NCBI RefSeq assembly: GCF_020410765.1
Contig: NZ_CP084541.1
Span: forward strand, 4,669,001 to 4,733,000
DNA: 64,000 nt
Direction: 5' to 3'
From: Streptomyces marincola
GTDB lineage: Bacteria > Actinomycetota > Actinomycetes > Streptomycetales > Streptomycetaceae
In this document: positions 1-10,540 of the stretch, piece by piece
Position numbering within the stretch: position 1 is the stretch's first letter
Layout of the letters: each line of letters opens with the position of its first letter
Program-made: the position numbers and the translations under genes
Notes under the pieces: model-generated
The model's database searches: none
Seen by the model: the letters and a program-made list of their open reading frames with translations, nothing else
What the model was told of the DNA's origin: nothing

Positions 1-2
1 TG

Positions 3-725
3 GGCAGCCACCTGCGCGTCCTCGGCCAGACCGGCTACCGCGACAACAGCGACGCGCTCGGCGCCACGGGCGCCGACACCGCGAGCGCGCTCCTCGAAGA
101 GGCGGGCTGGCGCCCGGGGGACGTGCGGGCCGGCGGCGCGGCCGGCGAGCGGCGCGACGACGGGAAGGCGCCGGGGGCCGGCGGCGTCCCGGTCCGCGCC
201 AAGGACGGCCAGGCGCTCGAACTCCGCTTCGTGGTGCCGGGCGGCGACGACGCGGCCCACCTGCGCGCCACGGCCCGCGGGATCGTGGAGATGCTGGCCC
301 CCGTCGGGGTCTCCGCCCAGCTGGTCGAGGTCGGCAGGGACGCGTTCTTCCCCGACCACATCACGGCGGGCGACTTCGACCTCGCGGTGTTCTCGTGGCC
401 GGCCACGGCCTACCCGGCGACCGACGCCAAGCCGCTGTTCACCAAGCCGCGGCCGATCCCGGGCGGCGAGGCGCTCATCGGGCAGAACTACACGCGGGTC
501 GGCACCGACCACATCGACCAGCTGCTCGACCAGGCGGCGGGCGAGCTGGACGAGGAGGAGTACGACGGCATCCTCAACCGGGCGGACGCCAGGATCTGGG
601 CCGCGGCCGGCTCGATCCCCCTGTACCAGCGGCCAGAACTGGTCGCGGTGCGCCAGGACCTGGCCGGCGTCGGCGCCTTCGGACTCGCCACCCCGCGCTG
701 GCAGGACATCGGCTACCGCAAGTAG
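3..725 (+). CDS. ABC transporter solute-binding protein, family 5 (C-terminal part)
   Basis: The reading frame is open from the left edge of the window and ends with TAG at 723-725, so the 5' end lies outside. About 240 residues are visible. Near the edge they contain the pattern typical of the distal lobe of peptide-binding proteins, with GYRDNSD followed by ALLEEAGWRPGD, and the end resembles the usual closing segment (SIPLYQRPELVAV, then a short tail). It probably encodes an extracytoplasmic lipoprotein that delivers peptides to an ABC permease. No permease follows it; typA is next, so its partner must lie upstream or elsewhere. The family call is firm, the substrate unknown. Confidence 0.8.
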   Translation, partial: GSHLRVLGQTGYRDNSDALGATGADTASALLEEAGWRPGDVRAGGAAGERRDDGKAPGAGGVPVRAKDGQALELRFVVPGGDDAAHLRATARGIVEMLAPVGVSAQLVEVGRDAFFPDHITAGDFDLAVFSWPATAYPATDAKPLFTKPRPIPGGEALIGQNYTRVGTDHIDQLLDQAAGELDEEEYDGILNRADARIWAAAGSIPLYQRPELVAVRQDLAGVGAFGLATPRWQDIGYRK

Positions 726-742
726 CGCGCCGGGGGAACCCG

Positions 743-748
743 TACGAT
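743..748 (+). promoter_or_regulatory. Possible -10 box for typA
   Basis: TACGAT lies 112 bases before the typA ATG in the 134-base gap that follows the binding-protein gene. It fits the TANNNT pattern of housekeeping actinomycete promoters, but no good -35 is visible. This is a weak call from sequence alone. Confidence 0.25.
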
Positions 749-859
749 GACATGTGAGGCCGGTGCTGCGTCCCCGCCCCGTGGCCGCCGCCGCTGCCGA
801 CGGGCGGGCGCCTGACGCCGCGCCCTTCGCAGTCACGATCCCGGGAGAGCGGCCCAGCC

Positions 860-2728
<1,869 letters not shown>

Positions 2729-2805
2729 GGGGAGCGCGTAACACGCGCGACACAGTTACCCTCAAGTATGTCAACCGTGTTTCACGCCGGAAGTGCTACG
2801 TACTG

Positions 2806-2823
2806 TCCGGTATGCGGACCGGA
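2806..2823. repeat. Inverted repeat upstream of operon 1
   Basis: TCCGGT and ACCGGA form a perfect 6-base inverted repeat with a 6-base spacer. It sits immediately upstream of the predicted operon 1 promoter, where an activator or repressor could bind. The core is related to the TCCGGA boxes listed nearby. Confidence 0.5.
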
Positions 2824-2827
2824 AGAC

Positions 2828-2856
2828 TTGACTTACGTCACATCAGTCCGGATAAC
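2828..2856 (+). promoter_or_regulatory. Promoter of peptide ABC operon 1
   Basis: TTGACT at 2828-2833 and GATAAC at 2851-2856 are separated by 17 bases, a good match to a sigma-70/HrdB-type promoter. Transcription from here would give a leader of about 190 bases before the lipoprotein ATG at 3053. The first TCCGGATA box (2847-2854) overlaps the -10 element. The local drop in GC across 2750-2960 supports a regulatory region. Confidence 0.55.
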
Positions 2857-2887
2857 GGTGACAGTTCATCCGCGCTTTGTCCGGATA
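2847..2887. promoter_or_regulatory. Two TCCGGATA boxes, candidate operator
   Basis: TCCGGATA occurs at 2847-2854 and again at 2880-2887, exactly 33 bases (about three helical turns) apart. One copy overlaps the predicted -10 and the other lies just past the likely start of transcription, as expected for a repressor site. The same TCCGGA core occurs three times before operon 2. The binding protein is unknown. Confidence 0.4.
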
Positions 2888-2952
2888 TGAGGGTTGTCGT
2901 CTCCTCATCTTCATCAAAATGAGATAGGCGATCGGTGGTTTCACCACAGGTT

Positions 2953-2976
2953 TATGCCCAATAGTTGTGGGCATTG
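2953..2976. repeat. Inverted repeat in the operon 1 leader
   Basis: ATGCCCA and TGGGCAT form a perfect 7-base inverted repeat with a 7-base spacer, between the predicted promoter and the first gene of operon 1. In RNA it would form a stem about 75 bases before the start codon. A shorter relative, ATGCC with GGCAT, lies before operon 3. With the neighbouring GTGG/CCAC repeat it accounts for most of the structured sequence in the 2729-3052 gap. Confidence 0.4.
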
Positions 2977-3052
2977 CGAACCGGACGCGGGTAGACCTCC
3001 GCGGTCCGGGGTTCCCTGTGCTATGAAGCGGATTCCCAAGGAGGCAGAGCCC

Positions 3053-4687
3053 ATGCGTGGTGCACGCAGCGCCAAGTGGGTCGCCAGTGCGATAGTCGTG
3101 GCCCTCGCCGCGACGGCCTGTGGTGGCGGCGATGATGACAATGGCGACAACGGTTCGGATGGGGCCGCGGCCGGGAACCCGGATGGCATCGTCCGGATCG
3201 ACGGCGGCGAGCCGCAGAACCCGCTGGTCCCGGCGAACACCAACGAGGCGCTCGGCGGGCTGGTCATCGACAACCTGTTCTCCAAGCTCCTCGACTTCGA
3301 CGACGAGGGCCAGATCTTCATGGTCGCGGCCGAGTCGGTCGAGCCGAACGAGGACAACACCGTCTGGACGGTGACCCTCAAGGAGGGCTGGACCTTCCAC
3401 GACGGCACCGACGTCACCGCCGAGAGCTACGTGAACGCGTGGAACTGGGCCGCCAACATCAGCAACAACCAGGCCAACAGCTTCTGGTTCGCCGACATCG
3501 CCGGCTACGCGGACGTGCACCCGGAGGAGGGCGACCCCACCGCCGAGGAGATGTCCGGCCTCCAGGTCGTGGACGAGCGCACGTTCACCATCGAGCTGAC
3601 CGAAGCGGTCACGTACTACGACTACAAGCTCGGCTACTCGGTCTTCACGCCGCTGCCCGAGAGCTTCTACGAGGACCCCGAGGCGTTCGGCGAGTCCCCG
3701 GTCGGCAACGGCCCGTACTCCTTCGTCTCCTGGACCCACGGCGAGTCGATCGAGCTGGAGCGCTACGACGAGTACGCCGGTGAGGACGCCGCGCAGAACG
3801 GCGGCATCCACATCCGCGCCTACGACAACCCCGAGGCCGCCTACACCGACCTCCAGACCGGCAACCTGGACATCATCCGCCAGGTCGCCCCCCGTGACCT
3901 GCCGCTCTACCAGCAGGACCTCGGCGAGGACCGCACCGTCGCCCAGCCGTACAACGGCATCCAGACCATCGTGCCGGTCTGGTACAACTGGGAGGACACC
4001 CCGCCGGAGGTGCTCCAGGGCATCTCCATGGCGATCGACCGGGAGACCATCACCCAGACCGTGCTCAACGGCTCCCGCACCCCGGCCGACAGCTTCGCGC
4101 CTCCCGGCGTGTTCGGCTACCAGGAAGGCGCCTCGGGCGACATCACGACGTACGACCCGGAGCGGGCGCGTCAGCTGGTCGAGGAGAACGGCGGCGTCCC
4201 CGGCGACCGCATCGCGATCCAGTACAACGCCGACGCCGCGCACCAGGAGTGGGTCGAGGCCGTCTGCAACAACATCATCGACGCGCTGGACATCGAGTGC
4301 GTGGGCGACCCGAAGGTCGACTTCGACACCGACCTTGAGGCCCGCGAGGCCAACGAGGTCCAGAGCATGTACCGCGGTGGCTGGCTGGCGGACTACCCGC
4401 TGAACGTCAACTTCCTCAAGGAGCTGTACGCCTCCTACGCGCAGACCAACTACGGCCGCTTCGACAGCCCCGAGGTGGACGAGCTGTTCGCCGAGGGCGA
4501 CCGGGCCGGGTCGCTTGAGGAGACCGTGGCCGCGTACCAGGAGGCCGAGCAGGTGCTGTGGGAGCAGATGCCGGCCATCCCGCTCTGGTACCAGAACGTC
4601 AACGCGGGCTGGGGCCCGAACGTGGACAACGTCCGCTTCGACTCCGCCGGTGTGCCGGTGCTGTCCGAAGTCACCGTCAGCGAGTGA
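3053..4687 (+). CDS. Oligopeptide ABC transporter, solute-binding lipoprotein (operon 1)
   Basis: This 544-residue family-5 binding protein captures peptides outside the membrane for the permease encoded next. The signal peptide carries early Arg/Lys and a hydrophobic core, then the lipobox ends TAC with Cys23 as the lipidation site, followed by a Gly/Asp-rich linker. Inside are PLVPANTNEAL near the start and the SMAIDRE segment typical of the family. The ATG at 3053 is chosen because AAGGAGG lies 8 bases upstream; an in-frame ATG at 3023 has no such site. It is the first gene of a five-gene operon with the same order as operon 2, whose binding protein is its closest relative here. Confidence 0.93.
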   Translation: MRGARSAKWVASAIVVALAATACGGGDDDNGDNGSDGAAAGNPDGIVRIDGGEPQNPLVPANTNEALGGLVIDNLFSKLLDFDDEGQIFMVAAESVEPNEDNTVWTVTLKEGWTFHDGTDVTAESYVNAWNWAANISNNQANSFWFADIAGYADVHPEEGDPTAEEMSGLQVVDERTFTIELTEAVTYYDYKLGYSVFTPLPESFYEDPEAFGESPVGNGPYSFVSWTHGESIELERYDEYAGEDAAQNGGIHIRAYDNPEAAYTDLQTGNLDIIRQVAPRDLPLYQQDLGEDRTVAQPYNGIQTIVPVWYNWEDTPPEVLQGISMAIDRETITQTVLNGSRTPADSFAPPGVFGYQEGASGDITTYDPERARQLVEENGGVPGDRIAIQYNADAAHQEWVEAVCNNIIDALDIECVGDPKVDFDTDLEAREANEVQSMYRGGWLADYPLNVNFLKELYASYAQTNYGRFDSPEVDELFAEGDRAGSLEETVAAYQEAEQVLWEQMPAIPLWYQNVNAGWGPNVDNVRFDSAGVPVLSEVTVSE

Positions 4688-4718
4688 CCCAGGCCAGGAC
4701 AGCAGCAGCGTAAGCGTT

Positions 4719-4753
4719 CCCGCGGGCCGTCCCCGACCGGGACGGCCCGCGGG
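4719..4753. terminator. Intra-operon hairpin after binding-protein gene (operon 1)
   Basis: CCCGCGGGCCGTCCC at 4719-4733 pairs perfectly with its complement at 4739-4753 across a 5-base loop. The stem lies between the binding-protein stop and the first permease gene. Such hairpins commonly stabilise the upstream mRNA or terminate part of the transcripts, so that binding protein outnumbers membrane components. There is no U-run, as is usual in Streptomyces. Confidence 0.7.
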
Positions 4754-4778
4754 CCACGCCGACTGACATGGAGGAAAG

Positions 4779-5708
4779 ATGGGGCGCTACGTCGTACGGC
4801 GACTGCTCCAGATGATCCCGGTGTTCATCGGGTCGACCTTCATCATCTTCATGATGATGTACGCCCTGCCCGGTGACCCCGTGCGGGCTCTGTGGGGCGA
4901 ACGCGCCCCCGACGAGGCCCAGATGGCCGCGATGAGAAGGGACCTCGGGCTCGACGACCCGATCCTCGTCCAGTACTGGAACTACATCACCGGCCTGGTC
5001 CAGGGTGACTTCGGCACGCAGATCAGAAGCAGACGCGAAGTGATCGACGTGATCAGCGAAGCGCTGCCCGCGACCCTGCGGCTGACCGCCCTCGCCTTCC
5101 TCATCACCGCCGTGGTCGGCATCTCGCTCGGCCTGCTCGCGGGCCTGCGGGCGGGCAAGAAGACGGACCGCGGCATCCTCTTCGTCAGCCTGCTGCTGAT
5201 CTCGGTGCCGGTGTTCGTCATCGGCTACCTGTACCAGACGTACTTCGGCATCAAGTGGGGCTGGATCTCGCCCACGGTCCGCGACTCGGAGAACTGGGGC
5301 GAACTCCTGCTGCCCGCGCTCGCGCTGGCCTCGCTCTCGCTCGCCTACGTCACCCGCCTCACCCGCACCTCGATCGTGGAGAACCGGCGCGCGGACTACA
5401 TGCGCACGGCCCGGGCCAAGGGGCTCCCCCAGCAGCGGGTGATCGGCACCCACCTGCTGCGGAACTCGCTGATTCCCGTGGTGACCTTCCTGGGCGTCGA
5501 CCTCGGCAACCTGATGGCCGGCGCCATCGTCACCGAGGGCATCTTCAACATCAACGGCATCGGGCGGGCGGTCTACACCGCGCTGAACGCCCGCGAGGGC
5601 GCCACCGTGGTGGGCATCGTCAGCTTCATCATCGTCGTCTACCTCGTGGTCGCCCTGCTCGTCGATCTGCTGTACGCGGTGCTCGACCCAAGGATTCGCT
5701 ATGCCTGA
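4779..5708 (+). CDS. Oligopeptide ABC transporter permease, OppB/DppB type (operon 1)
   Basis: This 309-residue integral membrane protein is half of the peptide channel. It begins MGRYVVRRLLQMIPVFIGST, the usual first membrane helix of OppB proteins. About six hydrophobic segments follow, and the EAA loop that docks the ATPase reads ENRRADYMRTARAKGLP. The start has a TGGAGGAAAG ribosome site. Its last 8 bases overlap the next permease gene, which implies translational coupling. It is closely related to the permease at 13567. Confidence 0.93.
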   Translation: MGRYVVRRLLQMIPVFIGSTFIIFMMMYALPGDPVRALWGERAPDEAQMAAMRRDLGLDDPILVQYWNYITGLVQGDFGTQIRSRREVIDVISEALPATLRLTALAFLITAVVGISLGLLAGLRAGKKTDRGILFVSLLLISVPVFVIGYLYQTYFGIKWGWISPTVRDSENWGELLLPALALASLSLAYVTRLTRTSIVENRRADYMRTARAKGLPQQRVIGTHLLRNSLIPVVTFLGVDLGNLMAGAIVTEGIFNINGIGRAVYTALNAREGATVVGIVSFIIVVYLVVALLVDLLYAVLDPRIRYA

Positions 5709-6669
5709 CGCCAAGGCCACCATCGGCAAGAAGGAAGCCGTTCCGACCGCCGGCGGGGCGGTGCCCGCCGCGGTCGCCGTCGACGCCGCCGGGCCGGCGC
5801 CGGGCAAGCCGCGCAGCCTCTGGTCCGACGCCTGGCAGGACCTGCGGCGCAAGCCGTCGTTCGTGGTCCCGGCGCTGATCATCCTGATGCTGTTCGTGAT
5901 CGCGGCCTTCCCCGGGTGGTTCACCTCGGTGAGCCCGCGCGCGGCCGACCTCACGAACAACTACCTGCGCGAGCCGGAGCTGACCCACTTCTTCTCTCCG
6001 GAGTGGCTGGGCTACAACCAGCAGGGGCAGAGCATCTACGCGCGTCTCCTGTACGGCACCAGGGCCTCCATCATCATCGGCATCGCGGTGACCGCGCTGG
6101 TGACGGTGCTCGGCAGCCTGGTCGGCATGATCGCCGGCTACTTCGGCGGCTGGATCGACGCCGTGCTCTCGCGGGTCATCGACATCTTCCTCGGCATCCC
6201 GTTCCTGCTGGGCGCCATGGTCATCCTGGTCTCCTTCGACACCAGGACCGAGTGGACGGTGACGTTCGCGCTGGCCTTCCTCGGCTGGACCACGGTCGCC
6301 AGGGTGATGCGCGGTTCCGTCATCTCCATCAAGCAGTCCGACTACGTGGCCGCGGCCCGCTCGCTGGGCGCGGGCACCACGCGCATCCTGTTCCGGCACA
6401 TCCTGCCGAACGCGGTCGCGCCGGTCATCGTGGTCGCGATGATCGCCCTCGGCGGCTACATCACGGCCGAGGCGGTGCTGTCCTACCTGGGCATCGGCCT
6501 CACCGACCCGGCCATCTCGTGGGGCGGCGACATCAACCGCGCCCAGGGCCAGATCCGGATCGCCGAGCACATCCTGCTCTTCCCGTCGATCCTGCTGAGC
6601 ATCACCATCCTGTCCTTCCTGATGCTGGGTGACGCCGTGCGTGACGCCCTCGACCCCAAGTTGCGCTGA
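5701..6669 (+). CDS. Oligopeptide ABC transporter permease, OppC/DppC type (operon 1)
   Basis: This 322-residue membrane protein is the second half of the peptide channel. An Ala/Gly/Pro-rich cytoplasmic N-terminus of about 35 residues contains RSLWSDAWQDLRRKPSFVVP, the segment that precedes the first helix in OppC proteins. The EAA loop reads KQSDYVAAARSLGAG and the C-terminus ends DAVRDALDPKLR, which is canonical. The ATG overlaps the upstream gene's stop by 8 bases. The partner ATPase gene starts 11 bases downstream. Confidence 0.93.
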   Translation: MPDAKATIGKKEAVPTAGGAVPAAVAVDAAGPAPGKPRSLWSDAWQDLRRKPSFVVPALIILMLFVIAAFPGWFTSVSPRAADLTNNYLREPELTHFFSPEWLGYNQQGQSIYARLLYGTRASIIIGIAVTALVTVLGSLVGMIAGYFGGWIDAVLSRVIDIFLGIPFLLGAMVILVSFDTRTEWTVTFALAFLGWTTVARVMRGSVISIKQSDYVAAARSLGAGTTRILFRHILPNAVAPVIVVAMIALGGYITAEAVLSYLGIGLTDPAISWGGDINRAQGQIRIAEHILLFPSILLSITILSFLMLGDAVRDALDPKLR

Positions 6670-6680
6670 GGGAGACGCAC

Positions 6681-7715
6681 GTGTCGATCGAAATGACCAA
6701 GGCGGACGTCCCCGGCGTCCCGCTGCTTGAGGTCCGCGACCTCCATGTCGAGTTCCGCACCCGCGAGGGCGCGGCCAAGGCCGTCAACGGTGTCAGCTAC
6801 ACCGTGGACGCGGGCGAGACGCTCGCCGTGCTGGGCGAGTCGGGCTCGGGCAAGTCGGTGACCGCCCAGACGATCATGGGCATCCTCGACATCCCGCCCG
6901 GCCGCATCACCGGCGGCGAGATCCTGTACCGCGGCGAGGACATGCTGAAGATGTCCGAGGAGCAGCGGCGGCGCATCCGGGGCAACAAGATCGCCATGAT
7001 CTTCCAGGACGCGCTGTCCTCGCTGAACCCGGTGCTGTCGGTGGGGTACCAGTTGGGGGAGATGTTCCGGGTGCACCGGGGGGCTTCGCGGAAGGAGGCG
7101 AAGCAGAAGGCCGTCGAGTTGATGGACCGGGTGCGCATTCCGGCGGCGAAGGAGCGGGTGAACGACTATCCGCACCAGTTCTCCGGTGGTATGCGGCAGC
7201 GGATCATGATCGCGATGGCGCTGGCTCTTGAGCCGGACATCGTGATCGCGGACGAGCCGACCACGGCGCTGGATGTGACGGTGCAGGCGCAGGTGATGGA
7301 CCTGCTGGCCGACCTCCAGCGGGACTACAACATGGGGTTGATCCTGATCACGCACGACCTGGGCGTGGTCGCGGACGTGGCGGACAAGATCGCGGTGATG
7401 TACGCGGGGCGGATCGTGGAGAACGCGCCGGTGCACGAGCTGTACAAGCGTCCCGCGCACCCTTACACCAAGGGGCTGCTCGACTCCATCCCGCGCCTGG
7501 ACCACAAGGGCAAGGAACTGTACGCGATCAAGGGGCTGCCGCCGAGCCTGACGGCCGTCCCCAGCGGCTGCGCGTTCAACCCGCGCTGCGCCATGGCCCA
7601 GGACATCTGCCGCACCGAGGTCCCGCCGCAGGCGGACGTGACCGAACGCGACGGCAGCCCGCTGGGCGGCCGGACCAGTGCCTGCCACTTCTGGAAGGAG
7701 ACGATCCATGGCTGA
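6681..7715 (+). CDS. Oligopeptide ABC transporter ATPase, OppD/DppD type (operon 1)
   Basis: This 344-residue ATPase energises peptide import at the inner face of the membrane. Walker A is GESGSGKS (residues 52-59), the signature is FSGGMRQR, and Walker B with the following Glu reads DIVIADEP. The oligopeptide-specific C-terminus has the conserved Cys cluster (CAFNPRC, then C a few residues later). The GTG start has GAGGGAGA upstream. Bases 6996-7456 are identical to part of the operon 2 oppD and use a different codon style (TTG, GCT, ATT, TAT, GGT) from the flanks, so part of this gene was probably replaced by recombination. It overlaps the next gene by 8 bases. Confidence 0.94.
   Translation: MSIEMTKADVPGVPLLEVRDLHVEFRTREGAAKAVNGVSYTVDAGETLAVLGESGSGKSVTAQTIMGILDIPPGRITGGEILYRGEDMLKMSEEQRRRIRGNKIAMIFQDALSSLNPVLSVGYQLGEMFRVHRGASRKEAKQKAVELMDRVRIPAAKERVNDYPHQFSGGMRQRIMIAMALALEPDIVIADEPTTALDVTVQAQVMDLLADLQRDYNMGLILITHDLGVVADVADKIAVMYAGRIVENAPVHELYKRPAHPYTKGLLDSIPRLDHKGKELYAIKGLPPSLTAVPSGCAFNPRCAMAQDICRTEVPPQADVTERDGSPLGGRTSACHFWKETIHG
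6996..7456 (+). repeat. 461-base block identical to 15759-16219 (copy 1)
   Basis: Comparing the two oppD genes base by base shows no difference over 461 positions, from the ATGATCTTCC that follows a mismatch at 6995 to a mismatch at 7457. A further 50 or so bases differ at only two positions, then the genes diverge sharply. Flanking parts of the same genes differ at many third positions. This indicates recent gene conversion or shared import of one tract. Confidence 0.95.
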
Positions 7716-8754
7716 CGCACCCGTCGAGGCCCGCGAGCCGATCCTCGAAGTCCGCGGCCTGGTCAAGCACTTCCCGCTCACCCAGGGCATCCTCTTCAAG
7801 CGGCAGATCGGCGCGGTCAAGGCCGTCGACGACATCTCGTTCACGCTGTACCGCGGTGAGACGCTGGGCATCGTGGGGGAGTCGGGCTGCGGGAAGTCCA
7901 CCGTCGCCAAGCTGCTGATGAACCTGGAGCAGCCCACCGCGGGCCAGATCCTGTACAAGGGCGAGGACATCGCGAAGCTGTCCGGGCGGGCGCTGAAGGC
8001 CGTGCGGCGGAACATCCAGATGGTGTTCCAGGACCCGTACACCTCGCTGAACCCGCGCATGACGGTCGGCGACATCATCGGGGAGCCGTTCGAGATCCAC
8101 CCGGATACCGCCCCGAAGGGCGACCGGCGCCGCAAGGTGCAGGAGCTGCTCGACGTGGTGGGCCTCAACCCCGAGTACATCAACCGGTACCCGCACCAGT
8201 TCTCCGGCGGTCAGCGGCAGCGCATCGGCATCGCCCGCGGCCTGGCGCTCAACCCGGAGGTCATCATCTGCGACGAGCCGGTCTCCGCGCTCGACGTGTC
8301 GGTGCAGGCCCAGGTGATCAACCTGATGGAGCGGCTCCAGAGCGAGTTCGACCTGTCGTACCTCTTCATCGCGCACGACCTGTCCATCGTGCGGCACATC
8401 TCCGACCGCGTCGGGGTGATGTACCTGGGGAAGATGGCGGAGATCGGTACCGACACCGAGATCTACGACCACCCCACGCACCCCTACACGCAGGCCCTGC
8501 TCTCGGCCGTCCCGCAGCCGGACCCGTCGGCCCGCGAGAACCGGGAGCGGATCATCCTGACGGGTGACGTGCCGTCGCCGGCGAACCCGCCCTCCGGCTG
8601 CCGGTTCCGCACGCGCTGCTGGAAGGCGCAGGACAAGTGCGCCGAGGAGGTGCCGCTGCTCGCGGTGCCCGAGCGGTTCAGGAAGAGCGACACCGGGGTG
8701 CGGCACGAGTCGGCATGCCACTTCGCCGAGGAGAAGGACGTCGTCCACGCCTGA
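7708..8754 (+). CDS. Oligopeptide ABC transporter ATPase, OppF/DppF type (operon 1)
   Basis: This 348-residue ATPase pairs with the OppD protein in the transporter's nucleotide-binding dimer. Walker A is GESGCGKS, the signature FSGGQRQR, and Walker B DEPVSALD. The C-terminus has the CRFRTRC Cys motif found in OppF proteins. The ATG at 7708 follows GGAAGGAG at good spacing and overlaps the oppD stop by 8 bases, so an earlier in-frame start inside oppD is unlikely. A strong hairpin follows the stop and ends the operon. Confidence 0.94.
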   Translation: MADAPVEAREPILEVRGLVKHFPLTQGILFKRQIGAVKAVDDISFTLYRGETLGIVGESGCGKSTVAKLLMNLEQPTAGQILYKGEDIAKLSGRALKAVRRNIQMVFQDPYTSLNPRMTVGDIIGEPFEIHPDTAPKGDRRRKVQELLDVVGLNPEYINRYPHQFSGGQRQRIGIARGLALNPEVIICDEPVSALDVSVQAQVINLMERLQSEFDLSYLFIAHDLSIVRHISDRVGVMYLGKMAEIGTDTEIYDHPTHPYTQALLSAVPQPDPSARENRERIILTGDVPSPANPPSGCRFRTRCWKAQDKCAEEVPLLAVPERFRKSDTGVRHESACHFAEEKDVVHA

Positions 8755-8776
8755 GCGCGAACCCGCCCCGACCTGT

Positions 8777-8805
8777 GCGCCGCCCGGCCTTCCGCCGGGC
8801 GGCGC
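8777..8805. terminator. Terminator between operon 1 and the GH43 gene
   Basis: GCGCCGCCCGGC (8777-8788) pairs perfectly with GCCGGGCGGCGC (8794-8805) around a 5-base loop. It lies between convergent genes and could serve both. Confidence 0.75.
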
Positions 8806-8832
8806 CTGGCTGTTCGCGCCGTGGCGGCCGGG

Positions 8833-10341
8833 TCACTCGCCCGAGGGCGCGGGCAGCTCCACCCCGGTGCGGACCGGGGTGCCGAAGTTCGGCGTGCCGT
8901 CGGCGTTCCACGTGAAGCGCTGCGCGCGGGTGGACCGGTTCATGTCGCAGCCGCCGCTCGCGGAGTCGTTGGCGTGGTAGACGATCCAGTCCTCCGTGCC
9001 GTCGGGCGAGGTGAAGAAGCCGTTGTGGCCGGGGCCGTAGACGCCGGCGGCGTCGTCGCGCTGGAACACCGGACGCGGGTGCTTCGTCCAGTGCGACCGG
9101 TTGAGCGGATCGGTGCCGGTGAGGGTGAGCAGCCCGAGCTTGTAGTCCGGGCCCCAGCAGGCGCTGGCCGAGTAGACCAGCATGACCCGGCCGTCGCGGT
9201 ACAGGGCCGCGGCGCCCTCGTTGACCGCGCCCGACTGCCGCTCCCAGGCCAGCGTCGGCTGGCTGATGGTGCGCCGCGCGCCGCTGATCGTCCACGGGTT
9301 GGCGAGCGGGGTGATGGTGAGGCTCTGCGTGCCGTCCATGGCGCTGCCCAGGAGGTAGAGGTCGCCGCCGACGCGCAGGATGCTCGGGTCGAGCTCCCAC
9401 GTGTTCCCGAGGTCGGCCTTGAAGTGGTAGGGGCCCATCGGGTCGGTGCCCGCGCTCTCCAGCACGTGCAGGCGCTGGGTGGGGTTGAAGTCCTCCACGT
9501 CCTCCCCGGCCACGTAGTACAGGTACCAGCGCGGGCCGTTGGGTCCGTCGATGAGGTGGAACTCGGGCGCCCACATGGTGCAGCAGCCGTTCGGCCGGCC
9601 GCTCAGGTCGAACACGACGGTCTCCGGCGCGCTCGCGAGCCCGGCCAGGGTGGGTGAACGGCGCATCGTCACGGTCGAGTTCCAGGTGGTCGTGGCGAGG
9701 TGGTAATAGCCGTCGTGGTACTGGAGCCAGGGGTCGGGGCCGCCGCGCTTGATGGGGTTGGTGAACGTGCCGGGGGTGCCGGCGCCCAGCTTCACCAGCT
9801 GCCACTGCTGGTTGGCCCCGCCGTGGTCGGGCCACTGGATCACGCGGGCGCCGTCCGCGACGGAGAAGTCGAGGACGTCCAGGGCCTTGCCGCTGTTGCG
9901 GTTGATCAGGCGCACGTGGCCGTCCGGGGAGTCGACCAGCCGGAACTGCTGACTGGTCCTGGTGCCCTCGGTCCACTGGACGATGCCCGCGCCGTCCGCG
10001 GTCGAGGAGCCGGCCACGTCGAGCACCTTGCCGCTGTGCCGGGACCGCAGCCGGTAGTACCCGCCGCCCGCGTCGACGAACTGCCACTGCTGCCAGGCCC
10101 CGTCGTTGCGTGCCCACTGCACGATCTCGGCGCCGTCAGCGGTCGCGAAGTTGTAGAGGTCGAGTGCCTTGCCGCTGTGCCGGTTGACCAGCACGTACGA
10201 CGCGCCGGTGTCGATCGCGGGCACGGCCGCCGCCGGCTGCGGCGCGACGGCGGTGCCGCCGAACAGCAGCGCGAGAGCGGCCAGCAGCAGGCCGAGGCGC
10301 CGTCGGCGCACCGGGGGGACCGTTCCGGTTCTGAGTGGCAT
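8833..10341 (-). CDS. Secreted GH43 glycoside hydrolase with N-terminal ricin-B-type lectin domain
   Basis: This 502-residue exported enzyme probably removes arabinose or related sugars from plant polysaccharides. Residues 1-39 form a signal peptide (VRRRRL, a hydrophobic core, then PAAA). Residues about 45-185 form a three-fold ricin-B/CBM13-like carbohydrate-binding domain with QQW, QQF and QQW repeats. The GH43 five-blade domain follows, with the expected acidic triad in GGPDPW (Asp203), ELDPSIL (Asp318) and NEGAAAL (Glu375). The ATG has AAGGAGT 6 bases upstream. A palindrome (CGTTCG/CGAACG, 10449-10466) about 110 bases upstream may be an operator. The lectin precedes the catalytic domain, whereas such domains are often C-terminal. 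Confidence 0.88.
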   Translation of the reverse strand: MPLRTGTVPPVRRRRLGLLLAALALLFGGTAVAPQPAAAVPAIDTGASYVLVNRHSGKALDLYNFATADGAEIVQWARNDGAWQQWQFVDAGGGYYRLRSRHSGKVLDVAGSSTADGAGIVQWTEGTRTSQQFRLVDSPDGHVRLINRNSGKALDVLDFSVADGARVIQWPDHGGANQQWQLVKLGAGTPGTFTNPIKRGGPDPWLQYHDGYYHLATTTWNSTVTMRRSPTLAGLASAPETVVFDLSGRPNGCCTMWAPEFHLIDGPNGPRWYLYYVAGEDVEDFNPTQRLHVLESAGTDPMGPYHFKADLGNTWELDPSILRVGGDLYLLGSAMDGTQSLTITPLANPWTISGARRTISQPTLAWERQSGAVNEGAAALYRDGRVMLVYSASACWGPDYKLGLLTLTGTDPLNRSHWTKHPRPVFQRDDAAGVYGPGHNGFFTSPDGTEDWIVYHANDSASGGCDMNRSTRAQRFTWNADGTPNFGTPVRTGVELPAPSGE

Positions 10342-10448
10342 GGCGACTCCTTGCGGCGTTCAGGGCGGTGGGGGTTGCGCACGGTGCAGGAGCGCTCCCA
10401 CGGCCGTCCGGCCGAAGCCCGGGCGGAGGCGGGTCCGCACGGGCGGTG

Positions 10449-10466
10449 CGTTCGGTGGAGCGAACG
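10449..10466. promoter_or_regulatory. Inverted repeat upstream of the GH43 gene
   Basis: CGTTCG and CGAACG flank a 6-base spacer about 110 bases upstream of the GH43 start, in the 199-base gap. It is a possible operator for a sugar-responsive regulator. No regulator gene is adjacent. Confidence 0.3.
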
Positions 10467-10540
10467 GCGTTCGGGGAGTTGGCGGGACCGTAGAGGCGGC
10501 CCCCGGGCCCGTCAACCCCCCGCGCGGCGCGCCGCCGCGG